This document shows positions 26,601 through 32,582 of a DNA stretch of 36,256 nucleotides, one piece after another. This DNA is from Acidobacteria bacterium UBA823. Its GTDB lineage: Bacteria > Acidobacteriota > Vicinamibacteria > Vicinamibacterales > UBA823. Below the pieces are notes generated by a model. It searched no databases. It was not told where the DNA came from and worked only from the letters and a program-made list of their open reading frames with translations. Both the position numbers and the translations under genes were made by a program. The DNA lies in assembly GCA_002296225.1 (NCBI GenBank), contig DBHR01000065.1:1-36256 (forward strand). The letters run 5' to 3'. Numbering within the stretch: the stretch's first letter is position 1; every line of letters starts with the position of its first letter.

Positions 26601-27861
26601 CACCGCCAGTGACAATGACGGCGCTCTTACTCCCAAACGCCGGCCGTACTACCTGAATCAGTCCCTGCCCGGGCACCAAATCAGGCAACTCCACCTTCGC
26701 ATCTTCGACCAGTTCGTCGACAAGCGGGTGATCCATCCCGATCAAAACCAAGGTTGGTAGCGACCCGGCGTCCTCGACCGCTTCGGCTGGCAGCGCCAGC
26801 GGCAACGACAATCCAGTGGTCTCAAGGCCGATGCGCGCGGCGAGGTCGATCGTTCGCACGATTCCGTGGCCCGACGGCACCAAGAGGATGTCCGTTCGGT
26901 CGGGAATCAGGTCGCTGTTCCCGTCGCCCAGGAAGCCATCATTGGCATACACCGACGACAGGTCCAGGCTGCGCTTAGGACCCGATCCCGGCCGCACACC
27001 AAGCGGCTGGGGATCGGGACCGACTGCGCGCGGTAGGTCGATTGACACGGCGGCTCCGTCAGCAACCAAGTTGATTTGGAGCATGAGCGCGCCCGGGTAA
27101 GACAATGCCTGGTCGTTGTCACTCGCAGCATCACCCCCATCGGTCACACGCGCGACCACTAGATCGTTCAGAGCCGCCTCGGCCTGTTGTAGCGTGTCCA
27201 CCGCATCGAACTTGACCGTGACGTCCAGGCGATTGATGGCACTGCCACCCGCCGTGACACGCACATTGGTGACGTCGATGGCACCGGTCGGGGCGTCCAG
27301 AAACTCTGCGATCGCGCGGATGACATCGGTTAGTACGGCGCCCTTCGGGTCCCACACCTTAGGCAGCCGTGCAGCGAACAGCTCAGCGGCTGCTCGAGTG
27401 CCAGCTGCATCAGGCCCGGCAATCACGATCGCGGGAAGACCCTCCACGCGCGTCACCGTCACCAGCCCCTCACCCGCCGCCAGGGCGTCCAGCCCGAACG
27501 CTGCCGGAGAGAGACCAGCGCGCGCCATTCCCGCGGCACCAATCGCGACGATCGGCGCGTCAGCGGCAGCATCGGCAAGCGGAAGATTGATTGCCATCGA
27601 CTCAAAGCCGAGGCGAGCCGCGACGTTTGCCGCCGCCGCAACGTCCGATGCACTGGGCGGATCACCTAGGACGAAGCGAACGTTGACGAAATCCGTGACG
27701 CCGTCGCCGTTGCGATCTTCAAGAATGGCACCTTGTTCGAAGATCGACGCCAGCGTGGGTACCGGCGACTCGCTCGGCTCCTGCACCGCACCCATCACGG
27801 CGGTCCAGGCCAGCACCCACAGCACAGTGCTGCAGACAGGCTGCTTCTGTAAAACCTGCAA
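23632..27861 (-). CDS. very large secreted M14-type zinc carboxypeptidase with duplicated N-terminal module
   Basis: This 1409-residue exported protein starts at TTG 27861, with GAGGAG about nine bases upstream, and has a signal peptide (hydrophobic 10-25). The M14 catalytic domain lies near the C-terminus (about 1030-1390). Zinc ligands are His1107 and Glu1110 in ARQHANE, then His1210 in LNPHGYPSHEW. NADG (1146-1149) fits the substrate-binding loop of carboxypeptidases; the usual catalytic glutamate is not obvious, with Glu1349 in EAPDETAHG a candidate. Residues 37-180 and 300-450 are two copies of one module, each opening with an acidic Asp-rich loop (EDRNGDGVTD, GDGNSDLIPD). The middle (450-1000) is beta-rich and unrecognised. 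It is the first gene of a run with MFS and S9. Confidence 0.85.
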   Translation of the reverse strand: MQVLQKQPVCSTVLWVLAWTAVMGAVQEPSESPVPTLASIFEQGAILEDRNGDGVTDFVNVRFVLGDPPSASDVAAAANVAARLGFESMAINLPLADAAADAPIVAIGAAGMARAGLSPAAFGLDALAAGEGLVTVTRVEGLPAIVIAGPDAAGTRAAAELFAARLPKVWDPKGAVLTDVIRAIAEFLDAPTGAIDVTNVRVTAGGSAINRLDVTVKFDAVDTLQQAEAALNDLVVARVTDGGDAASDNDQALSYPGALMLQINLVADGAAVSIDLPRAVGPDPQPLGVRPGSGPKRSLDLSSVYANDGFLGDGNSDLIPDRTDILLVPSGHGIVRTIDLAARIGLETTGLSLPLALPAEAVEDAGSLPTLVLIGMDHPLVDELVEDAKVELPDLVPGQGLIQVVRPAFGSKSAVIVTGGDAAGVDRAVLQLTERFPHVWERGKDRTTLDTVEDDLRNQLSGRSPSGQAATALYKLEQMASELSDRDLTSAEVMVYVEKPATGFEVLVRRTAEASFAVPNLDVTVESLDVQEAQPVTVDGVTIGDQIEIPSEVDEFWSLFRREVIPTVMWDEPVTVTARLSEPPLMRTRIERQAVQELVDAGAMLSEVSVSVLSAYKQGYSWLYDAIRPRLAKLPVGRIVIRFAEIGPPAGWQQQAMYTPTRWLLELHPIDEVLARELGLPLDMITFEKMPVGSPTYEVIAWDVDGRERLRQLFEPAVVLRSYFDQFPNYEKVRVTTGWFDARVGDRQVVDTRIVTDPERFWDYFQGTTLPSIYDYVMAVSDGKPRAADAPHFGELKVEVTLSEPDYQVGIDQEQIASMEALHEEIYFGTLHFFDVLGRYARGEALNYPGRVIPIVQAKSDGTPGTATVSFTGFGSPRPAVVVNYQERGGGSGSVRRDIPKVTLERPVALAAYVRDGRDGLERLDLRVKVDSEHDEWSELVKRTRAERVDEQIMSAAQVAAVIGNLERLREAGLYQDALAYHDLGDLRVTAGWEHAIDAKTQQSASLVRGSQPEPFPDVRSLLRDVPSRDPDAPIVQWETPIPPPEANAILAVMAEYPEATTYRVGRSYLGKDVWAMDLMSPIEASHWSHAKATTFKPTVIYSARQHANEVSSTSHVLKLAELLLTDEAVKLQLDKVNVVIHPITNADGAQLAYDLSRRTPNHMLHAGYLGALGVDVASGQWSSDPLYPESSIRVDLWRTWLPDIFLNPHGYPSHEWVQLFSEYAGWVRNRVTQSRGWWGMRGWFIPGFSYLDDPRYPRHKAAAFAIRDLITEHINAAPEVRALNERAYARYARYGFDHDSENFKLDFSDDVLIYTALKGARASAGSRSFMARNPRVTIWSGSTEAPDETAHGMWMQLVATAGLQWDKAILKYLTDGEHEVERDGSEFFEGVRLTMTRPRPPKDKNGGE

Positions 27862-28049
27862 GGTCTTCGCTCCTCTGAACTTTCGGCAGTTCGGCGCGGC
27901 CCCGCACTGGTGGGCCGGGCACCTACTCAGCGAACCGCCAGCGTAGTCCTTGGTTCCTGATTGATCAAGGATCTTGCCGACTTTCTGATACGATCAGCCC
28001 CGGAACTTGACACCACGCGCCTCTAACTAACCTAAATGAAGAGAATCGC

Positions 28050-28685
28050 ATGGCCAAATACCTGACCGAAGTAACTGGAACGTTCTTTCTCGTGTTGACG
28101 ATCGGCCTAACCGCGCTGTCTGGCACTGTACTGGCCCCACTCGCGATCGGCGCCGCGCTGATGGTGATGGTCTACATGGGCGGCCACGTGTCGGGCGCCC
28201 ACTACAACCCTGCCGTATCCGTGGCGGTGTGCATGCGGGGTAAGCTGGAGTCACGGGAGCTCCTGCCCTACATCGTCGCGCAGCTCATCGGTGCAATCTT
28301 GGCGGCCCTGGCGGTCTACGTCATTCGAGGTGAGACGTTCGCCCCGGCGCCTGGAGCCGGCGTCCCCGTCGTATCGGCGTTACTGACCGAGGCCCTCTAC
28401 ACCTTCGCGCTGTGCCTCGTCGTGTTGAATGTGGCGACCTCGAAATCCACCGCGGGCAACTCATACTACGGCCTTGCGATCGGGTTCACCATCGTCGTCG
28501 GGGCCATCGCGGGCGGCGCGGTTTCGGGCGGCGCCTACAACCCTGCGGTCGGCATCGGTCCGATCTTGGTCGACACACTCGTGGGCGGCGGGTCCCTCTC
28601 CAACCTCTGGCTGTACATTGTTGGGCCGGTCGTCGGTGGCATGCTCGCCGTTGCGGTGTTCAAGATGCAGGAAGGCACGGACTAG
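28050..28685 (+). CDS. aquaporin/MIP-family channel lacking the selectivity-filter arginine
   Basis: This 211-residue membrane channel has six helices and the two half-helix motifs of the MIP family. The first is SGAHYNPAVSVAV (48-60) and the second SGGAYNPAVGIGP (159-171). In water and glycerol channels the second motif is followed by arginine (NPAR), which forms the aromatic/arginine filter; here that place is Val167. The pore is therefore probably wider or less polar, and the solute is open. At 211 residues it is short for a glycerol facilitator. A perfect TTGACA lies at 28007-28012 but without a good -10. The TIM-barrel gene starts four bases after the stop, so the two are one transcription unit. 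Confidence 0.88.
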   Translation: MAKYLTEVTGTFFLVLTIGLTALSGTVLAPLAIGAALMVMVYMGGHVSGAHYNPAVSVAVCMRGKLESRELLPYIVAQLIGAILAALAVYVIRGETFAPAPGAGVPVVSALLTEALYTFALCLVVLNVATSKSTAGNSYYGLAIGFTIVVGAIAGGAVSGGAYNPAVGIGPILVDTLVGGGSLSNLWLYIVGPVVGGMLAVAVFKMQEGTD

Positions 28686-28689
28686 GAGG

Positions 28690-29670
28690 ATGTCGGTACC
28701 GGTCACCAGGCGCGAATTTCTCGGCGTTGTGACCGCAGCCGGCGTCGTCCCGCAGGCGCTCACGGTAGCCGCCCAGCCGTCGGTAAGCGAGCCGCTGTTC
28801 AGAATCTCGCTGGCTCAGTGGTCGTTGAACCGGACGATTTTCGGTCCCCAAAATGATAACTTCATGTCGCTCCTGCGCACCGACCCCGATGCGGTGCTGC
28901 AGGGAACATTGCACCCGCTCGATTTCGCACGGGCGGCGCGGCGAGACTACGGGATCGATGCCATTGAGTACGTGAACCAGTTCTTCTTCGGACATGCTCG
29001 TGATACATCCTATCTTCGTGACCTGAAACAGCGAGCCGACGATGAAGGGGTCCGCAGTCTGCTCATCATGTGCGATGCCGAGGGCAATCTGGGTGACCCG
29101 AATGCTGCGGTCCGCGCCACTACCATCGAGAACCATTACAAGTGGATCGAAGCTGCCGCTTTTCTGGGTTGCCATTCGATCCGGGTAAACGCACGTAGTG
29201 ACGGCACCTGGGACGAGCAAGCTAAGCTTGCGGCCGACGGTCTCGCGCGCCTCGCCTTATATGCCGACGGATACGACATCGACGTCATCGTCGAGAATCA
29301 TGGCGGCCTCTCGAGTAATGGTCGGTGGCTGAGCAGCGTGATGAAAATGGTCGGTCATCCGCGAATCGGCACGCTACCCGACTTCGGTAACTTCAACCTC
29401 GCCGATGGCGACCGCTACGATAACTATCAGGGCGTAACGGAGATGATGCCTTACGCAAAGGCCGTTAGCGCCAAGTCGCATGACTTCGACGCAGAGGGCA
29501 ACGACACGACAATCGACTTCTCGCAGATGATGCGGATCGTACTCGACGCCGGATATCGCGGCTATGTCGGCATCGAATACGAAGGCCAGCGTCTTAGCGA
29601 ACCAGATGGCATCCGTGCGACAAAGGCGCTACTGGAGCGCGTCAGGACCGAGTTGGCCGACCGGTATTGA
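28690..29670 (+). CDS. Tat-exported sugar phosphate isomerase/epimerase-like TIM barrel
   Basis: This 326-residue protein has a twin-arginine signal, TRREFLGVV (6-14), followed by a hydrophobic stretch and a probable cleavage near VAAQ (26-29). The mature part is an AP-endonuclease-2/xylose-isomerase-like TIM barrel. Candidate metal ligands are Glu202 in VIVENHGG, Asp231 in LPDFGNF, His264 in KSHDF and Glu296 in VGIEYEG, the expected four-ligand set for this family. Members isomerise or epimerise sugars and inositols, or act on related keto compounds. The ATG at 28690 directly abuts AGGAGG, four bases after the channel gene stop. Pairing with a MIP channel suggests they handle one polyol or sugar, the enzyme acting outside the cytoplasm; this is inference. 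Confidence 0.85.
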   Translation: MSVPVTRREFLGVVTAAGVVPQALTVAAQPSVSEPLFRISLAQWSLNRTIFGPQNDNFMSLLRTDPDAVLQGTLHPLDFARAARRDYGIDAIEYVNQFFFGHARDTSYLRDLKQRADDEGVRSLLIMCDAEGNLGDPNAAVRATTIENHYKWIEAAAFLGCHSIRVNARSDGTWDEQAKLAADGLARLALYADGYDIDVIVENHGGLSSNGRWLSSVMKMVGHPRIGTLPDFGNFNLADGDRYDNYQGVTEMMPYAKAVSAKSHDFDAEGNDTTIDFSQMMRIVLDAGYRGYVGIEYEGQRLSEPDGIRATKALLERVRTELADRY

Positions 29671-29748
29671 CGGTGCCTCCGAAACATCGCATTCCGGTGT
29701 CTGAGAACCGGCGTCGCGAGTGTAGCAGCCGATAACTCGAGGCTCGCG

Positions 29749-30870
29749 GTGGATCTTGCAAGCTCGCGTCTCACCTGGAACCTTCTAGCGTGCTTGTGTC
29801 TCTCGGTCGCGCCGCTGACAGCGCAACCGACTACAGTCGACAACGTGGTTCTCATCACGCTCGATGGCGCCAGGACCCAGGAAATTTTTGGCGGCCTCGA
29901 CATCGGGGTTTTGCGCTCAACAATTGACGACGTGGCTGTCGAAACGACCGAGGTCTATCAACGGTACTGGGCATCGACACCTGAAGCCAGACGCAAGCGG
30001 CTGATGCCGTTCTTTTGGGGTACGCTGATGGCCGACCACGGGTCGATCGCCGGCAACCGGACACATGGGAGTATTGTTGCGATCACCAACACCCAGAGGT
30101 TCTCCTACCCTGGCTACGCCGAAATCCTCACGGGCAAGGCGCACGACGACATCATCACGAGCAACGACAATCGCCGCTACCCCTTCCCGACGGTTCTCGA
30201 TTTCCTGAAAAATGAACTCGGACTCGATCGTAATCAGGTCGCAGCATTCGCCGCGTGGGAAACATTCCGATGGATCGTCTCAAACGAGGCCGGAGGCTTC
30301 ACCGTCAATGCCGGATATCAAGCCGCGACCGACCCCGACCCGGTGATTCGTGCCCTAGCGGACCAGCAGTTCGAAACACTGACGCCATGGGACAACGTCA
30401 GACATGATTTCTATACGTTTCGCATGGCGATGGCTCACCTCGCGGCCCACAAGCCGCGCGTGCTTTACCTGGCGTTGGGAGAGACCGACGATTGGGCTCA
30501 CGACGAGAGATATGACCGGTCGCTCCAGGCGCTCGCACACTCTGACGATTATTTACGTGAGTTATGGGAATGGCTTAGAGCTCACGAGCAGTACCGTGAC
30601 CGGACGGCGCTAATCATCACGGTCGATCACGGGCGAGGGAATACCGTAGCCGACTGGACCGACCACGGCAGCGAGACAGAAGGCGCTCAATACATCTGGA
30701 TGGCGTTCGTCAGCCCGACGGTGTCACTGCGAGGTGAGTGGCGCGACCATGACCCCATCCAGCAAGACCAAGTTGCGGCGACGCTCGCCCGTTTTCTCGG
30801 CCTCGATTTCAGGAGCTTAACGCCAACTGCCGGCCTACCCATTAAGGCACTCTTCGCACCAGCGCGCTGA
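29749..30870 (+). CDS. secreted alkaline-phosphatase-superfamily phosphohydrolase
   Basis: This 373-residue exported enzyme starts at GTG 29749, seven bases after GAGG, with a signal peptide ending LTAQ (about 23-26). It has the dimetal site of the alkaline phosphatase superfamily: Asp39 in LITLDGART, probable nucleophile Ser119 in FSYPGYAEILTG, Asp247 and His251 in GETDDWAHD, Asp293-His294 in TVDHGRG and His306 in TDHGSE. The SYPGYxExLTG element corresponds to the TFPNHYTLVTG stretch of nucleotide pyrophosphatases/phosphodiesterases. It could be a phosphodiesterase, phosphomonoesterase or sulfatase-like enzyme; there is no Cys-x-Pro-x-Arg sulfatase motif. It follows the TIM-barrel gene by 78 bases and converges on the hydrolase at 30903. 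Confidence 0.85.
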   Translation: MDLASSRLTWNLLACLCLSVAPLTAQPTTVDNVVLITLDGARTQEIFGGLDIGVLRSTIDDVAVETTEVYQRYWASTPEARRKRLMPFFWGTLMADHGSIAGNRTHGSIVAITNTQRFSYPGYAEILTGKAHDDIITSNDNRRYPFPTVLDFLKNELGLDRNQVAAFAAWETFRWIVSNEAGGFTVNAGYQAATDPDPVIRALADQQFETLTPWDNVRHDFYTFRMAMAHLAAHKPRVLYLALGETDDWAHDERYDRSLQALAHSDDYLRELWEWLRAHEQYRDRTALIITVDHGRGNTVADWTDHGSETEGAQYIWMAFVSPTVSLRGEWRDHDPIQQDQVAATLARFLGLDFRSLTPTAGLPIKALFAPAR

Positions 30871-30902
30871 CATGCACGTTCACCGCCAACACGAACGCGG
30901 CT

Positions 30903-31838
30903 TCACCGCAACAGCCAGCGCCTGACTCGCCGGATCCAATCCCCGAGCGCATACTGATGATCAAGGTGATCGGGCGCGGAGTTACCGGCGAAACCGGCGA
31001 GGTGGAACCCACCCTGCTCGACCTCGCTGAGCTGCTGCATCCCAATTGGTCCCTCTCGCAGGACAGGCCTGCGCATCAGGCCCAACCGCGAAAGCAGGTA
31101 GCCAGCAGTTTCCGTCGTGCTTGCGTAGGTGCCGGGAAAGACTTCTGAGTGCGTGACCCACATCTGCTTTTGACCAGCAACAGCGGCGGCGGCAAAGCGA
31201 ACGAACACCTCGAGATCCTCGGCCACGATCTCTGGTGACACATCGCGTGGACGTGGCGGAGCGTTGCCTTCCACGTAGGCCGCGTGTAGGCCGTCAGCCA
31301 GCAGGATGCCATCGACACGTTCGTAGTGCTCTGGATGCCGGAGAATCGCACGCGTCGCACCATAGCCCGCGCTGAACGAACTGAGCAAGATCTTGCCGAC
31401 TTTGGTCTCGCTACCAGTCACCCAACCGAGCGCTATCTCGACATCATCGATCATCGAGCTGAATGCCGCCGGGTCGGCGAACGTGTCATTGTAGACCTGC
31501 GAACCAGCACCTAGCGGGACCATGACCAAAGCTGCGTCAGGTATGAGTTGCGATACGTAATGCTCGCCAAGCCAAAACGCATGATGGAAGTTGACGATGA
31601 TCGGTACGATTCCATCCCCACTGAAGTTGCCCGAAACAAACAGGGTGCCAACCGACAGGTCTTCCCGCTGACCATCTGCGACAGGCGGCTCGATACGCGG
31701 GTGGGGTCGTGTTGTATCGACCATCGGCGACGGGTTCTGGGGCACTTGCGCATCAACTGCTGGTCCAACGATGAAAACAGAAACACCAATCAGCAACACC
31801 ACACGCTTCAGAAACATTTTGACACTCACCCGCTGCAT
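30903..31838 (-). CDS. secreted alpha/beta hydrolase-like protein
   Basis: This is a 311-residue protein with a signal peptide (hydrophobic 12-26, VDAQ cleavage near 31). An alpha/beta hydrolase core is suggested by LLSSFSAGYGATRAIL (151-166), where Ser156 in SFSAG would be the nucleophile; the first glycine of GxSxG is replaced by serine. Asp182 in LLADGLH and His294 (or His291) in DHLDHQYALGDW are plausible triad partners, and the strand before the active site carries FHHAFWLGE (84-92). I cannot name a substrate. AGGAGG directly precedes the ATG at 31838, so the GTG at 31829, nine bases further, may be the real start. The VOC gene lies 30 bases upstream on the same strand. Confidence 0.75.
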   Translation of the reverse strand: MQRVSVKMFLKRVVLLIGVSVFIVGPAVDAQVPQNPSPMVDTTRPHPRIEPPVADGQREDLSVGTLFVSGNFSGDGIVPIIVNFHHAFWLGEHYVSQLIPDAALVMVPLGAGSQVYNDTFADPAAFSSMIDDVEIALGWVTGSETKVGKILLSSFSAGYGATRAILRHPEHYERVDGILLADGLHAAYVEGNAPPRPRDVSPEIVAEDLEVFVRFAAAAVAGQKQMWVTHSEVFPGTYASTTETAGYLLSRLGLMRRPVLREGPIGMQQLSEVEQGGFHLAGFAGNSAPDHLDHQYALGDWIRRVRRWLLR

Positions 31839-31868
31839 CCTCCTGACTCCTCGTTTCTCCCTCTCTTG

Positions 31869-32336
31869 CTATCCCTGATAGTCGGCAGCCGACAGTTGCA
31901 CTAGGGTGTCATCTGGGTCCCTGAAATAAACCTCCACGCCACGATTAAACGATGGCTCGAGCCCGTTTCGCCACAGTGTATCTGCGGCCCGATTAAGATC
32001 GAAATCGTCCACGCCGATACAGCAATGATGTGTATGCCCCGGAGGGTCGATCTGATACAGGCCGAGAAAGCTGCTCCCAAGACCAAGGTTGACGCCGTTC
32101 GCTTGGCGGCTCACCTCCCCGATGCCAAGAAGCTCCTGGTAAAACGTTTGCGCACGCGGAACGTCGGACACAGCAAGGGAGGCGTGGTTGAGTGATACGC
32201 CGCGAAACGGTGACGGCTGCGCAGCCGACATTGTCCGTGAACCAGCAGCTAGCGCCGCCAACGATTGGACTAACTTCCGCCGGGTCAATTGTCGCGACTC
32301 GTATTGTCCGACTAGTTGATCAATGGCTTCTGTCAT
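31869..32336 (-). CDS. VOC-superfamily protein with Tat-like signal
   Basis: This is a 155-residue protein. Residues 17-32 read LTRRKLVQSLAALAAG, a twin-arginine-like signal preceded by a short polar leader; this is rare for the family, which is normally cytosolic. Residues 48-150 form one vicinal-oxygen-chelate (glyoxalase/bleomycin-resistance) domain: SLNHASLAVSDVPRAQTFYQELLG, then HTHHCCIGVDD, then YFRDPDDTLVQLS. Metal ligand candidates are His51 and His103/104; the position usually held by the last glutamate is Gln147, so metal binding may differ. GGAG stands just before the ATG. It is divergent from the permuted flavoprotein, with 246 bases between, and heads a unit with the hydrolase at 30903. 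Dioxygenase, lyase or binding roles are all possible. Confidence 0.8.
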   Translation of the reverse strand: MTEAIDQLVGQYESRQLTRRKLVQSLAALAAGSRTMSAAQPSPFRGVSLNHASLAVSDVPRAQTFYQELLGIGEVSRQANGVNLGLGSSFLGLYQIDPPGHTHHCCIGVDDFDLNRAADTLWRNGLEPSFNRGVEVYFRDPDDTLVQLSAADYQG

Positions 32337-32374
32337 CTCCTACCCCTCCCATTCCAAAAAAAGACAATACTTTT

Positions 32375-32437
32375 AACTACACGAAAACCCCCGTGGCTGC
32401 CAACTACAGTTTTCGAGGGTGGCGTTCAAGCAGCCAC
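32375..32437. repeat. interlocked inverted repeats plus direct repeat in divergent intergenic region
   Basis: AACTACA occurs at 32375-32381 and 32402-32408, 27 bases apart. CGAAAAC (32382-32388) is the inverse of GTTTTCG (32409-32415), and GTGGCTGC (32393-32400) is the inverse of GCAGCCAC (32430-32437). The two inverted pairs cross, as in a pseudoknot. They lie upstream of the flavoprotein promoter and within the probable leader of the VOC gene. Chance occurrence of repeats this short is not negligible. Confidence 0.35.
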
Positions 32438-32473
32438 TCTTCGGGAGGCCCCACGTTTTATCCCTGACCAGCA

Positions 32474-32502
32474 TTGACAGACTTGAATTGCACAGAAACA
32501 AT
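32474..32502 (+). promoter_or_regulatory. sigma70-like promoter for the flavoprotein gene
   Basis: A perfect TTGACA (32474-32479) is followed, after exactly 17 bases, by AACAAT (32497-32502, four of six matches to TATAAT). Transcription would start near 32509, about 74 bases before the ATG at 32583. Confidence 0.5.
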
Positions 32503-32582
32503 GCCTCTGCGTCGCGACGAGAGTTGAGCGGACGGTCTATTTGGCGAGCCTCCGGTTCCACGACGGGAATAAGGAGCAAATA

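Noticed and set aside
27116..27946. Open plus-strand frame of 276 codons opposite the N-terminus of the M14 protein
   Set aside because: Low-complexity Ala/Ser/Thr/Pro composition mirrors the real gene; no domain or ribosome-binding site.
27897..27971. Inverted repeats CGGCCC/GGGCCG and TCCTTG/CAAGGA upstream of the M14 gene
   Set aside because: Six-base stems with 9- and 13-base loops are expected by chance in this composition; no operator family matches.
28429..28689. N-terminal extension of the TIM-barrel frame
   Set aside because: It lies within the channel gene in another frame; the Tat signal starts at 28690.
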